A stretch of DNA of 64,000 nt from Tropicimonas sp033101155 (GCF_033101155.1 NZ_JAWMPX010000015.1:1-64000); one strand, 5' to 3'; positions 52,038-61,409 are shown, counted from the first letter of the stretch. Notes: generated by a model not told the origin, from the sequence alone. Numbers and translations: made by a program.

Positions 52038-54617
52038 TTACGCATCCAGTTTGAAACGCTCGAAATGGCTCCGGTCCCTGTACCAGAGTTCCGGAAGCTT
52101 GCCGATGCCCGCGCGAGCGCCGGCCGCGTCGCCTGACTTTGCCTGCGTCTCGATATCGAACAGCGCCATCCTCATCCGGGTCGCACCAAAGGTTCCACAG
52201 GACCCGGCCATCTGATGGACGGAGCGGATCAGTTCGGAAAGCTCGACACCGCTCGCCTCGCCTCGTTCAAGCGCGTCAACACCGGCATCCGTTTCGCGGA
52301 TGAACTCTGCCAGAAGCACAGCTGCGCGCTCGGAGCCGAGCGTCTGGACGAGTTCCTGCAGGTCTTGCGGCGCAAACCCATCGTCGGAACCGTCATCCTC
52401 CACCACGTCCGTCCCCGCCGCGCTGACGGCGAGACTGCCAAAACGATCAAGGGCGTCCCGCAACTCGTCCCGAACGATCGGCTTGGTGACAAGAGCCGAC
52501 ATTCCAGCGTCCCGGAAGGTTTCCCGATCACCGGGCATCGCATGTGCGGTGACTGCAAGAATTGGAATGTCGTGACAGGGACCGTGCCCTTCGCGGATCG
52601 CCCGTGTCGCCGAGACACCATCCATGACCGGCATGCTGATATCCATCAGGATCACGTCAAACCGCCTGGCCGTGGCCGCCTCCACACCTTCCTTCCCATT
52701 GACCGCCTGTACCACGCTGTGCCCGTCCTGAAGCAGCATCGCCTCAAGGACCTGGCGGTTGATCTCGTTATCCTCGACGATCAGCACGTCCAACTTGTTG
52801 CGCGGAGCGGCGCGGGTCGGCTTGGCGGCGCTGGCCCTGTGGCTGACAGCGGTTTCGAGCGGTACGCGCACCCAGAACAGGCTGCCTTCGCCTTCCTCGC
52901 TCTCGGCACCGATCTCGCCCCCCATGGCCTCGACCAGACGCCGCGCGATCCCCAGACCCAGGCCGGTTCCGCCCGCGATCCGGCCATAGGAGCGGTCGAG
53001 CGTCTCGAAATCGTTGAAGATCCGCTCCATGTCCTTCTCGGCAATGCCAATTCCGTCATCGATCACGCGAAACTCGAACATCGGCCGCCGCCCCTCGCCG
53101 ATCCTCTCCGCCTCCAGCCGGACATCGCCCGACTGGGTGAACTTGATAGCGTTGTTGACGAGGTTCAGGACGACCTGCCGAAGGCGCACGGGATCGCCGC
53201 GAACTTCGCCGGGTGTCTGCGAGACCCATGTGCAGGCCAGCGTGTTTCCATGCGTCGCTGCCACGCTGCTCTGACCGCCCACGATTTCGTTCAGCAACCC
53301 GTCGAGGTCGAAGGGGACGTTTTCAATCTGGATCCGCCCGGCCTCGAATTTCGAAATGTCGAGCACGTCATTGACGTGATGCAGGAGCAATTGCCCGGAG
53401 ACGTCCATGTTGTCGAGAAAGGTCACCTGGCGCTCGGTGAGATCGGTCTCCCGCAGCAGCGTGAGCGTGCCCAGCAAGCCGTTGAGCGGCGTGCGCATCT
53501 CGTGGCTCATCATGGCAAGGAACTCGGCCTTTGCCTTCTCTCCGGCAAGCGCGCGGTCGCGGGTTTCGATCAGTTCCTGCTCGGCCAGGCGCCGGTCGGT
53601 GATGTCGCGCAGATAAGAGACGAAGATGGTCTCGTCTTCGCTCTCGGCAACATCGATCGAGAGCTCGACCGGGAAGAGCTCTCCCGACTTCCGTTTGCCT
53701 TCCAGCTCCACGCGCCCTGCCCCGACAACCCGTTTTTGTCGGGTCTCGACAAACCGTTTCAGGCCAGCCGAATGCGCCGCGGCGTATTTTTCGGGAATGA
53801 TCAGGTCGGAAAGCATTTCTCCGACCGCTTCGGCCTCGGTGTAGCCGAAGACATCCTCGGCCGGGCCGTTGAACACCCGGACGCGGCCCGCATCATCGGC
53901 CACCACCACCGCATCGAGCGAGGAGCCGATGATGGCCCGCATCTGGCCCGACAAGCGGCGCTGCTCCACGGCACGGTCCACGGAGGCCCGGTTCATCTTG
54001 TAGAGGATGGTGACAAGACAGAGCAGGACGATCACCAGGCCGACCATGGCAAGGACGAGGTGTCGAAGTGTCTGGGCAACTTCGGCGCGGCGTTCGTCGG
54101 CGATCTCGGCAAACTGCCCGAGCCCGTTGAGCGCCAAAGCACGGACATCGTCGCGCAACGCTTCCGTCTCGGCGACAAGCGACGGAACCGCGTTGCCAAG
54201 CGTCTCGTCGTCAGCGTCGATGACGGGCGTCATCCCATCAAGGAAATCCTTCACATTGATGAGATGATGCTCGAACTCGAAGCTCTGGTGCAGCCGTGCA
54301 TAGGGGGAGCCGGTCTGCACGGTCGTGATCCGGCTGTAGAAGATGTCGTAGCGTTTGCGGAGCTCTGCAAGCCAGGCGGGATCGCTGGGGTCGGCCTGTT
54401 TCAGGGTCTGTTGCAGCAAAAGATATTCGACCTCGACCTGCGACAGGGTCCACTGGGCGTTGTCCGAGTCCGCGGCATTGAGGGATTTGAGATCCCGCAG
54501 GACCTCATCGTAGAGCCAGTAGATCGTCAAGCAAAACAGCAGGACAACGGCTGCAACCAGAACAAGGCGCAGGCCGCCCAACAGGCTGCCTGCGCGGGAG
54601 AATTCGCGACCCATCAT
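52038..54617 (-). CDS. Hybrid sensor histidine kinase (TM-TM-PAS-HisKA-HATPase-REC-Hpt)
   Basis: 859 residues. Membrane segments at 14-36 and 187-208 enclose a helical periplasmic sensor of about 150 residues. A PAS domain (225-340) is followed by the HisKA H-box FLAMMSHEMRTPLNG (His372), N box LVNNAIKF, G boxes DDGIGIAEKDM and GGTGLGLGIARR, a receiver with VILMDISMPVMDG (Asp659) and a C-terminal Hpt with VHQMAGSCGTFGA (His801). All phosphorelay residues are present. ATG at 54617 follows GGAG; a GTG 24 bases upstream is less likely. It lies 45 bases after the exported SUOX-fold gene and convergent to the caspase gene. The LuxR-type regulator at 57050 is a plausible output partner (inference). 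Confidence 0.93.
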   Translation of the reverse strand: MMGREFSRAGSLLGGLRLVLVAAVVLLFCLTIYWLYDEVLRDLKSLNAADSDNAQWTLSQVEVEYLLLQQTLKQADPSDPAWLAELRKRYDIFYSRITTVQTGSPYARLHQSFEFEHHLINVKDFLDGMTPVIDADDETLGNAVPSLVAETEALRDDVRALALNGLGQFAEIADERRAEVAQTLRHLVLAMVGLVIVLLCLVTILYKMNRASVDRAVEQRRLSGQMRAIIGSSLDAVVVADDAGRVRVFNGPAEDVFGYTEAEAVGEMLSDLIIPEKYAAAHSAGLKRFVETRQKRVVGAGRVELEGKRKSGELFPVELSIDVAESEDETIFVSYLRDITDRRLAEQELIETRDRALAGEKAKAEFLAMMSHEMRTPLNGLLGTLTLLRETDLTERQVTFLDNMDVSGQLLLHHVNDVLDISKFEAGRIQIENVPFDLDGLLNEIVGGQSSVAATHGNTLACTWVSQTPGEVRGDPVRLRQVVLNLVNNAIKFTQSGDVRLEAERIGEGRRPMFEFRVIDDGIGIAEKDMERIFNDFETLDRSYGRIAGGTGLGLGIARRLVEAMGGEIGAESEEGEGSLFWVRVPLETAVSHRASAAKPTRAAPRNKLDVLIVEDNEINRQVLEAMLLQDGHSVVQAVNGKEGVEAATARRFDVILMDISMPVMDGVSATRAIREGHGPCHDIPILAVTAHAMPGDRETFRDAGMSALVTKPIVRDELRDALDRFGSLAVSAAGTDVVEDDGSDDGFAPQDLQELVQTLGSERAAVLLAEFIRETDAGVDALERGEASGVELSELIRSVHQMAGSCGTFGATRMRMALFDIETQAKSGDAAGARAGIGKLPELWYRDRSHFERFKLDA

Positions 54618-54662
54618 TCCTGGCTCCAGGTTCTCGCCCACGCTCGGTGAGCGACGTTGCGT

Positions 54663-55190
54663 TTAATCGGCGATCGTCAGTCGGTCCAGTTGCCAGATGC
54701 TGCGGGCATAGGTGGTCTCCGTGCGGTACTCCGCGCTCGAATCGTAGGGATAGATGATCCAGAGGGGCCCCTTTTCGCGCACGGACATCGGCTCCCCGTT
54801 GCGCGCATAGGCAACAATCGGCCCGTCTTTCACGGCGTCCGAAACGGGGATGGATACGGCGTAATCGTTTATCGCCGTCGCGGTGATCTCGCCGTTCTCC
54901 ACGCCAAGAAGGTCGAGGACGGCGTGCAATTCGACACCGGTGAAGGTCTGCTCCCCCTCGGTCCAGATGGTCGTGGTGACGAGTGTGCGGGCCGGCATGG
55001 CTTGCAGCATGTCCATATCGAACCGTGCCGCGCCGTCGCCATTCGTTGCGCCGATGGTCCCGCTGACCGTGAGAACAACGTCTCCCGCCGGTTCGGACAG
55101 CTCCTGCGCCACCGCGGCGCTGAGGGCCGACGTTAGAGCGAGGCAAGCTGCCAGCGCTTTGTTCCGAAGGGGCGACGCGATCCGATACAT
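54663..55190 (-). CDS. Exported SUOX/molybdopterin-oxidoreductase-fold protein, probably sensory
   Basis: 175 residues with a signal peptide (LAACLALTSALSAAVAQE). The mature part follows the small oxidoreductase molybdopterin-binding fold: LQAMPARTLVTTTIWTEGE, FTGVELHAVLDLLGV, and the end SVREKGPLWIIYPYDSSAE. The Cys that binds the cofactor in true sulfite oxidases is absent (the mature part has no Cys), so it is unlikely to be a molybdoenzyme. Such proteins are often encoded next to periplasmic-sensing histidine kinases, as here, and may bind a ligand for the kinase. A CCTATCC-N4-GGATAGG palindrome lies 94 bases upstream. Confidence 0.75.
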   Translation of the reverse strand: MYRIASPLRNKALAACLALTSALSAAVAQELSEPAGDVVLTVSGTIGATNGDGAARFDMDMLQAMPARTLVTTTIWTEGEQTFTGVELHAVLDLLGVENGEITATAINDYAVSIPVSDAVKDGPIVAYARNGEPMSVREKGPLWIIYPYDSSAEYRTETTYARSIWQLDRLTIAD

Positions 55191-55283
55191 TCTCGAAATC
55201 CTGTTCTGAGGGACACACTCTTTCTTACCAATACCGGACTACATCTCCTCTCGCGGGCCGTCATGCGGGCAAAAGGATTGCCA

Positions 55284-55301
55284 CCTATCCGAAGGGATAG
55301 G
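55284..55301. promoter_or_regulatory. 18-bp palindromic operator, copy 1
   Basis: CCTATCC GAAG GGATAGG, perfect arms of seven bases. It lies 94 bases upstream of the SUOX-fold/kinase operon (leftward) and just beyond the stop of the sugar transferase gene. The same palindrome recurs at 57673 and 63888. No T-run follows, so a terminator is unlikely. Confidence 0.8.
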
Positions 55302-55336
55302 CGGCAGTCGCAGTCTGAAGCGAAATCGACCGGGTC

Positions 55337-56740
55337 TCAATAGGCGCCACGCCCGGATATGACGGCACGGAAGGTCAGCGCAATCAACGTCAGGTCGAGC
55401 AGCAAGGTGCGGGATGCCGCGTAGGCGAGATCCATGTCGATCATCTTGTCGAACCCGATATCGGCACGGCCGGAGACCTGCCAGATCCCCGTCAGGCCGG
55501 GACGCACCGAAAGCCGGCCAAGCGCACGTGCGGGATAGGCGGCGACCTCCTCGGGCAGCGCGGGGCGCGGGCCGATCACCGACATCTCGCCCTTGAGGAC
55601 GTTCAGGATCTGCGGCAGCTCGTCAATGGAATAGCGCCGCAGCAGCCGCCCGACACGGGTGACGCGCGGGTCGTGGCGGGACTTGAAACAGACCCCGTCC
55701 CGATCGGATGTGGCCAACAGGGCGGCCCGGCGCGCCTCGGCATCGATATGCATCGAGCGGAACTTGTAGACGCTGAAAGGCACGCCATCCTTGCCGATGC
55801 GGGTTTGGGTGAAAAGGATCGGCCCGCGACTTTCCAGGCGGATCGCCAGCGCAACCAGCAAAAGCAGCGGAGACAGCATCAGCAACGCGCCCGCTGAAAG
55901 AAGCACGTCCAGCCCGCGCTTCGAGGCAGCCTCCCCGTCGGCGGTGGCCAAGGCATGGGCGGCGGCCCGGGCCATGAAGGTGAAATTGCCCACCAGGTAG
56001 CGACCGGCCATGCGGCGTGGCTCGATCGCAAGGCGCCAGGCCCATTCCATCTTGAGACTGCGCACGGCGTCGGGCGCGCGTTGCACCCGGCCAGCGAGGA
56101 AATCGAGCAGGGCGCCAACGCCGAGGCAGACCTTGGCGGTCAGGCGATCGGCATTCCGCGCCAGCCAGAGATCCTGCCGCGGCACCCCCATGGCGACGAT
56201 CACGATATCCGCGCCGGAGGCATTGATCGCCCAGATTGCCGCGTCATCATCGGCGGCCCCGTCGAATCCGTCCCGGGTGCCGGCGATCCGCAATCCGGGA
56301 ATGTCGTGGCACAAACGGTTCGCGGCCTCGTCAGCGACCCCCTGTGCGGCGCCGAAGAGAAACACCGTGAGGCCGCGCCGCGCGGCTTCGCGCAGCAGCC
56401 GCGGCGTGAAATCCGTTCCGTTGAGGTTTTCGGTCAGGCGTGTGCCAGTCATGCGGGCAGCAAGCTCCACCCCGATGCCGTCCGGCAGCACCATGTCGGC
56501 GGTCGAAAGCGCCTCGGCATACGCGGCGTTCCGAGCCATCAGGTTGGCGCAATGGGCGTTCAGGAACGCGACGCGGTGGCGCTGCCCGTCCAGCAGGCGT
56601 TCGACAACCTCCTGACCGCGCGCGTCAACCAGATCGATGCCGAAGAGCGGCACGGTTCCGCGCGGCGAGGAGGCAGCCGGGCGAGGCATGTCACGAGCGG
56701 TGGACAGATCCGGGAGAGGCGAGGCGAAGGCTTGAGTCAT
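55337..56740 (-). CDS. Fusion of WecG/TagA/CpsF glycosyltransferase and undecaprenyl-phosphate sugar transferase
   Basis: 467 residues. About 30-240 is a GT26 WecG/TagA/CpsF enzyme (VAFLNAHCANLMARN, LPDGIGVELAARMTG, VIVAMGVPRQDLWLARN). From about 258 the protein is a bacterial sugar transferase of the PssY/WcaJ C-terminal type: one membrane hairpin (LLSAGALLMLSPLLLLVALA), then YKFRSM, RRYSIDELPQILNVLKGEM, VIGPRPALPEEV and VRPGLTGIWQVSGR. The second half loads the first sugar on the lipid carrier; the first half adds the next. Having both in one chain joins two successive steps of exopolysaccharide repeat-unit assembly. ATG 56740 follows GGAAA. A repeat shared with 63820 lies 54 bases upstream. 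Confidence 0.9.
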   Translation of the reverse strand: MTQAFASPLPDLSTARDMPRPAASSPRGTVPLFGIDLVDARGQEVVERLLDGQRHRVAFLNAHCANLMARNAAYAEALSTADMVLPDGIGVELAARMTGTRLTENLNGTDFTPRLLREAARRGLTVFLFGAAQGVADEAANRLCHDIPGLRIAGTRDGFDGAADDDAAIWAINASGADIVIVAMGVPRQDLWLARNADRLTAKVCLGVGALLDFLAGRVQRAPDAVRSLKMEWAWRLAIEPRRMAGRYLVGNFTFMARAAAHALATADGEAASKRGLDVLLSAGALLMLSPLLLLVALAIRLESRGPILFTQTRIGKDGVPFSVYKFRSMHIDAEARRAALLATSDRDGVCFKSRHDPRVTRVGRLLRRYSIDELPQILNVLKGEMSVIGPRPALPEEVAAYPARALGRLSVRPGLTGIWQVSGRADIGFDKMIDMDLAYAASRTLLLDLTLIALTFRAVISGRGAY

Positions 56741-57049
56741 TGGGTTTCCGATCATGCAGGTGTTTGATCCGAAACTGACTTTTTGCCGGGCTCGTCTCAA
56801 CAAAGCGGACGGAGAGGCGACGGGGAACAACGGTTAGCGGCACGGCCGGACGGGGTTTGGCGCCCGCAATCTGGCTACCGAAGGGCGTCGTTCGGAGCGT
56901 CGCCGATCCTTGCAGACAGAGCGCTCTCTCCACATGGAACGCCGACCTAGCCGTTGTGATAGCCGGGTGTCTCTCTCGGGTATTGGGCCGTGACAACGCT
57001 TTTTGCGGCGTTATGCTCTGCGCCACGTTTGGGGAGCAGGAAGAGTGAA
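56741..57049. promoter_or_regulatory. Divergent control region of sugar-transferase and LuxR-type regulator genes
   Basis: 309 bases with no gene. It contains the 22-bp element shared with 63820 (at 56794-56815). A sequence near 56873, CTACCGAAGGGCGTC, resembles a decayed copy of the CCTATCC palindrome. The regulator's ribosome site (GGAAGAG) is at the right end. Confidence 0.5.
56794..56815. repeat. 22-bp direct repeat, copy 1
   Basis: GTCTCAACAAAGCGGACGGA plus GA; differs by one base from the copy at 63820-63841. Both copies lie in the same orientation, upstream of leftward exopolysaccharide genes (54 and 93 bases before the start codons). Confidence 0.8.
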
Positions 57050-57664
57050 ATGAAGATATTGATTGCCGACGACCACGACCTGCTGCGTGACACATTGGTC
57101 GCGTTCCTCGAGAGCGAGAAGGACATCGAGACCTCCGCCGCCTCAACCCTGGACGAAGCACTTGCGCTGATCGACGCGGAGGATTCCCACGATCTGGTCT
57201 TGCTGGATTTCAACATGCCCGGGATGAACGGGCTTGCGGGGCTCGACCGGGCCAAGGCCGCCGGGCGCGGGCAGCGCGTGGCGCTGATCTCCGGCGTTGC
57301 GGATCGTGCGGTCGCGGAGAAGGCGCTCGCCGAGGGCGCCGCCGGGTTCCTGCCAAAGACGCTCTCCGCCAAGTCGCTGGTCAATGCGGTCCGGTTCATG
57401 GCGATGGGTGAGCAATATGCGCCGCTCGATTTCATGACCGCCGAGGAGACCGCCCCGAAGAACGCGCTCGCCGAGAAACTGTCGCGGCGCGAGTTGCAGG
57501 TGCTGGAAGGGCTGACCCAGGGCAAGTCCAACAAGGAGATCGCCCGCGATCTCGACGTGCAGGAACCCACGGTCAAGCTCCACGTCAAGACACTCTACCG
57601 CAAGATCGGCGTCGCCAATCGGACCCAGGCGGCAATGGTGGCGAAGGATGCCGGTCTCTTCTGA
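57050..57664 (+). CDS. LuxR/NarL-family response regulator
   Basis: 204 residues. The receiver domain has acidic residues in KILIADDHDLLRD and phospho-acceptor Asp53 in LVLLDFNMPGMNG, with Lys in GFLPKTLSAKS. The C-terminal helix-turn-helix is the LuxR type: LSRRELQVLEGLTQGKSNKE, then IARDLDVQEPTVKLHVKTLY. ATG 57050 follows GGAAGAG. It lies between the divergent sugar-transferase gene and the polysaccharide chain-length gene and has a CCTATCC palindrome starting nine bases after its stop. It is the best candidate for the protein that binds that palindrome, and for the output of the hybrid kinase; both are inferences. Confidence 0.92.
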   Translation: MKILIADDHDLLRDTLVAFLESEKDIETSAASTLDEALALIDAEDSHDLVLLDFNMPGMNGLAGLDRAKAAGRGQRVALISGVADRAVAEKALAEGAAGFLPKTLSAKSLVNAVRFMAMGEQYAPLDFMTAEETAPKNALAEKLSRRELQVLEGLTQGKSNKEIARDLDVQEPTVKLHVKTLYRKIGVANRTQAAMVAKDAGLF

Positions 57665-57672
57665 GCCGCGAC

Positions 57673-57690
57673 CCTATCCGGTCGGATAGG
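57673..57690. promoter_or_regulatory. 18-bp palindromic operator, copy 2
   Basis: CCTATCC GGTC GGATAGG, arms perfect. It lies 91 bases upstream of the chain-length protein gene and directly after the LuxR-type regulator gene. No T-run follows. Confidence 0.8.
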
Positions 57691-57780
57691 CGGGCCTTCC
57701 GATGCACCGCGACCTACCCCTCGGCGCGGATGCAGAAGCGGACCGCTTCGCGATAGATCATGCGGCAAAGGAGAGCCGCA

Positions 57781-59259
57781 ATGACCGACTGCACCGCAAA
57801 CGAGACCTTCGCACCCGGGCCGGACCAGCCTGCCCGTTCGCGTGGTTTCCTGCGTATGCCACTGCGCAGCCTGACCTTCGCGCGGATCTTCCGGGGCGGA
57901 CGGATCAACGATGCCGGCCGCCTGCCGCGCTATCTCTTCCTGTTCCTGTTGGGCGCGGTCACCTTGTGGGCGCCGATCTACGGCTACCTCTCGACGGCGC
58001 CACTGCGCTACACCTCGTCGATGTCTCTGATCCTGCCGGGATCGGGCGCGTCGGCCTCTGTCAATCTCGACCAGATCGGCCAGGCCTCCTCCTTTGCGAA
58101 CTCTCCCTTCGCCAGCTCGTCGGTCAGCCCGACCGAAACCTACAAGCGCCTCCTGGCCGCCGACCGTATCCTCGCAGCCGCCGCCGGCAGCGTGGACATG
58201 CGCCGGCAGGATTTCGGCGCGCCCCGGATCAACCTTGTGGACCAGACCGGCCTGATCCATATCGAGACCGTCGGCAATTCGCCCGAGGATGCGCAGGAGC
58301 GCGGCGAAGCGCTGTTGCACGCCTTCTTCAACGAGATCGATGCGTTGCGAAATGACGAGGTGACGGTGCGCGAGGTCGGTGGGCGCGATGCGCTCGACGA
58401 ATACCGCGCCTCCGTCGCCGAAACCCGGCTCAAGATCCAGAGTCTACAGCGCGAGACCGGCCTGATCAATGCCGGACAGTATGAGGACCTCGTGCGCGAG
58501 ACCGACGCTCTTCGGGTCAAGCGGGCCGAAATATCGAGCGAGGTGACGGAGAAACATCGCGCCGCGCTGGCCTTACAACAGACGCTCGGCATCACCCCGA
58601 TGGAAGCGGCAGCGACGCTGAAGCTGCATGCCGACACCGAGTTCAACCACATTATCGAGGAAATGAGCCAGCATGCGGCTGCGCTGGCCGAGGCCGAGGG
58701 TCGCTTCGGCGCCCGGCACCCGGCGCTGAAATCGGCGCGGGAGAGCTACGAGGCGACCCGCGCGCGGGCGCTTGCCAAGGCGGCGGCGGTCACGGGGCTG
58801 TCGCGTGAGGAGGTCGCACGGCTCGACCTTTCCCCAATCGGCGGTCGCGCCGAGCTTCTCGCCAAGCTTGTGCAACTCGACAGCGAGCAGGCTGGCCAGC
58901 GGGCTGAGCTGTCCGAACTCGAGCAACACTTCTCTGCGACCGAAGACAGAATGCTCGGCCTCATCGAACCCGCAGCCCGGCTCGAAGACCTGCAACGCGA
59001 CTTCTCGGTCGCCGAGGCCGTCTTCGCCTCCACCTCTGCCCGGTCCCAGACGTCCAAGGTCGATCTCTTCGCCTCCTACCCGTTGGTCCAGGTACTGGAA
59101 AACCCCTCGCTGCCCGAGGAACCGACATCGCCCAAGCGCAAGCTGGCCGTCGCCGCAGGTGTCGCGGCCACACTGTTCCTTCTGTTCGGCCTCCTCCTCG
59201 GTTGGATTCGCCGTCCGCTGATCGGCAAGCTGCTCGCCACGGGTACCAAAGCCGAATGA
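57781..59259 (+). CDS. Polysaccharide chain-length / co-polymerase protein (Wzz/GumC family)
   Basis: 492 residues. A first membrane helix near 50-70 (YLFLFLLGAVTLWAPIYGYL), a large periplasmic part rich in helix and coiled coil (ASVAETRLKIQSLQRETG, SEQAGQRAELSELEQHF), and a second helix near 458-478 (AVAAGVAATLFLLFGLLLGW) give the Wzz/GumC layout. The usual Pro-rich motif before the second helix is present in short form (NPSLPEEPTSPKRK). There is no tyrosine-kinase domain. It would set polymer length and help export. AAAGGAGA precedes ATG 57781, and the end overlaps the next gene by ATGA. Confidence 0.88.
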   Translation: MTDCTANETFAPGPDQPARSRGFLRMPLRSLTFARIFRGGRINDAGRLPRYLFLFLLGAVTLWAPIYGYLSTAPLRYTSSMSLILPGSGASASVNLDQIGQASSFANSPFASSSVSPTETYKRLLAADRILAAAAGSVDMRRQDFGAPRINLVDQTGLIHIETVGNSPEDAQERGEALLHAFFNEIDALRNDEVTVREVGGRDALDEYRASVAETRLKIQSLQRETGLINAGQYEDLVRETDALRVKRAEISSEVTEKHRAALALQQTLGITPMEAAATLKLHADTEFNHIIEEMSQHAAALAEAEGRFGARHPALKSARESYEATRARALAKAAAVTGLSREEVARLDLSPIGGRAELLAKLVQLDSEQAGQRAELSELEQHFSATEDRMLGLIEPAARLEDLQRDFSVAEAVFASTSARSQTSKVDLFASYPLVQVLENPSLPEEPTSPKRKLAVAAGVAATLFLLFGLLLGWIRRPLIGKLLATGTKAE

Positions 59260-60575
59260 GCGTCGTGTCCGGACCCATTGTCCAGCCGGAAAACCCGGCC
59301 GAACGGATCGTCCTGAAGACGCTCGCGCTCACATGGCCCTTCTATTTCATCGGCGCGCTCTACGTGGTCGGTCCGGTTCTGGGCTGGACGCTGGGTGGGC
59401 TGGCGGCCCTCTCGCTCTATCTTGGCCCGGCGATCCGAGAGGACCTTCGGGCCACCGGCCCGGTGCCCCCGGTGGTCTGGGGCTGGTTTCTCGGCATGTT
59501 CGTGATGCTGATCGCGCTCTGGGTTGGCCATGTGGACTGGGGGTTGGGGCTGAAGCAGACCATCAAGTCCTCCATCGGTTGGGCCAAGGGCTGGGCACTT
59601 CTGGCGCTGTTCCCGCTGGTTGGCGCGGTTCTGCCGATCCGCCGGGAGATCCTGATCAGGGGCCAATGCATTGTCGGGCTCTGGACGCTGGCGCTCGTGC
59701 CGATCCTTGCCGCCGCGCCTTATGTCGGCCTGCCGGAGCGGATCTTCACCTCGCCGTTCAAGGCAATCGGCGGCCCCGGGCCGGAGTATTTCAGCGTGTA
59801 TTTCTACACGTTCGATCCGGCCAGCTGGACGCCACGCTGGCAGTTCTACGCCCCATGGTCGCCCTTCGCGGCGCTGCTGGGCGTGGTCATGGTGCTCTTT
59901 GCACTGGAGGAAAAGGACCGACGCTGGCGCGCCGCCGGGATCGGGGCGGGCATTGCCATGATCCTGATGTCGAAATCCCGCATGGGGCTTGTCGGTCTTG
60001 TGGCCTGCACCATCGGCCCACGGATGATGCCGCTCCTCCTCAAGGGCTGGGCCTGGCAACTCGTTGCCGGGCTGACGGCGTCCCTTGCCCTGATCGGTCC
60101 GACGCTTGTGCAAGGCTTCAAGGATGGCGTTGCGGCCTTCAAGGGCGCGCGGGCCGACAGCACCCGCGTGCGCGAGACCCTGCAACGTATCGCCGGCGAG
60201 CGTTGGCAAAACGAGGCTTACTGGTTCGGCCATGGAACCATCGCGCCGGGGCCGCACCTGGTGGAATATATGCCGATCGGCAGCCACCACACATGGTGGG
60301 GGCTGCTTTTCGTGAAGGGGCTGGTCGGATTTCTTGCCCTTCTGGTGCCGATGGTCTGGCAGACCGCTCTGGCGCTGATCGATTCCGCGCGAGGCCCCCG
60401 TGGCCGGCTTCCCCTTGGCATCATGATGACGCTTGTGCTGCTCTCGATGGGAGAGAATATCGAAATCGAGGCCTACATGATGTGGCCCGGCCTGATCATC
60501 CTCGGCCTGCATGCGCGCGAACTGGCCGACGCAGCACAGAGCCGCGCCGCCGCACCGCACGCCCTGCCGGCCTGA
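59256..60575 (+). CDS. O-antigen ligase / Wzy-type polymerase-like membrane protein
   Basis: 439 residues with about ten to twelve membrane helices (TWPFYFIGALYVVGPVLGWT, LLGVVMVLFAL, LVGLVACTIGPRMM) and one large periplasmic loop (about 275-345) with GTIAPGPHLVEYMPIGSHHT. This layout, a late periplasmic loop carrying Arg and His residues and the GSHHTWW-type motif, matches the Wzy/WaaL O-antigen ligase family. It would polymerise the exopolysaccharide repeat units. It overlaps the chain-length gene by four bases (ATGA), so they are co-translated. Confidence 0.85.
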   Translation: MSVVSGPIVQPENPAERIVLKTLALTWPFYFIGALYVVGPVLGWTLGGLAALSLYLGPAIREDLRATGPVPPVVWGWFLGMFVMLIALWVGHVDWGLGLKQTIKSSIGWAKGWALLALFPLVGAVLPIRREILIRGQCIVGLWTLALVPILAAAPYVGLPERIFTSPFKAIGGPGPEYFSVYFYTFDPASWTPRWQFYAPWSPFAALLGVVMVLFALEEKDRRWRAAGIGAGIAMILMSKSRMGLVGLVACTIGPRMMPLLLKGWAWQLVAGLTASLALIGPTLVQGFKDGVAAFKGARADSTRVRETLQRIAGERWQNEAYWFGHGTIAPGPHLVEYMPIGSHHTWWGLLFVKGLVGFLALLVPMVWQTALALIDSARGPRGRLPLGIMMTLVLLSMGENIEIEAYMMWPGLIILGLHARELADAAQSRAAAPHALPA

Positions 60576-60965
60576 CACCATCGGGTCTTGTCGGTCCATG
60601 CGGCGCCCGGCAGGTCATTGCGTTGACCGGCCAGAGGCTCGGATCACGCGTGAGGCACCGCCGTCTGGTGATGTATTCGGTCGCCCCGTTTGGCAATTCG
60701 ATTGAACTCCATTGGCGAAATCGGAGGAGGTCCTGTCCTTCGAAGCAAACCATTTTCCAGATATGTCGTAGAGCCTGGCGTTCAGCGCGAAGCAATACGC
60801 CAGACCCGAGGTGTCATCCGCCACCACCCCAGATGCAGCCACTCACGATTGGCGCGGCGAATGACCCTGATGCGACCTTTGCGTTTGATCCTGCCTGGCG
60901 CACAAACGCCGGCTTTCGTTCTTTCGTCTATGGACATGAAGCCGTGGTTGCTCAAACTGGCTCAC
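60576..60965. other. Intergenic region, no supported gene
   Basis: About 390 bases between the polymerase gene and the GFA-family gene. Open frames exist on both strands but none has a ribosome site or family pattern. No hairpin with a T-run was seen. Confidence 0.5.
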
Positions 60966-61409
60966 ATGACTGCTGACGCGATCAAAATCACCGGTGGGTG
61001 TCAATGTGGTGCAGTGCGCTACAGCGTTGTCTCCCTTGGACGATCCTCGGTCTGTCACTGTAGGATGTGCCAGCGGGCGTTCGGCTCGTTCTATGCTGCG
61101 TTGGTCATAGCCGAGGGCTTGGAATGGACATCGGGAGCACGCCGCCTGTTTGCCAGCTCCAATATCAGCCAGCGTGGCTTTTGTGGCGATTGTGGAACGC
61201 CTCTGAGCCTTGAAAATTTTGACGATGATCAGGTCGAGATCGCGACCGCGACGCTTGATGATCCTGAGCAGGCTCCGCCGTCGCTTCAAATCAATCACCG
61301 TTACGCATGCAGCTTTACAGACGGTGTGGGTGGTCTGCCGGAGCCAGACGAAGAGACCGTAGCAGACAACGATGCGTGGAATGCGAAGGTCATCTCCTAT
61401 CAGGCGTAG
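60966..61409 (+). CDS. GFA (glutathione-dependent formaldehyde-activating-like) zinc protein
   Basis: 147 residues of the GFA/CENP-V family: zinc ligands in GGCQCGAVRYS, VCHCRMCQRAFGSFYAAL and FCGDCGTPLSLEN, with the helical end typical of the family. Most members have no proven activity; a few bind glutathione adducts. The start is uncertain (ATG at 60966, 60936 or 60930) because no good ribosome site is present. It stands alone between exopolysaccharide genes and shows no link to them. Confidence 0.88.
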   Translation: MTADAIKITGGCQCGAVRYSVVSLGRSSVCHCRMCQRAFGSFYAALVIAEGLEWTSGARRLFASSNISQRGFCGDCGTPLSLENFDDDQVEIATATLDDPEQAPPSLQINHRYACSFTDGVGGLPEPDEETVADNDAWNAKVISYQA

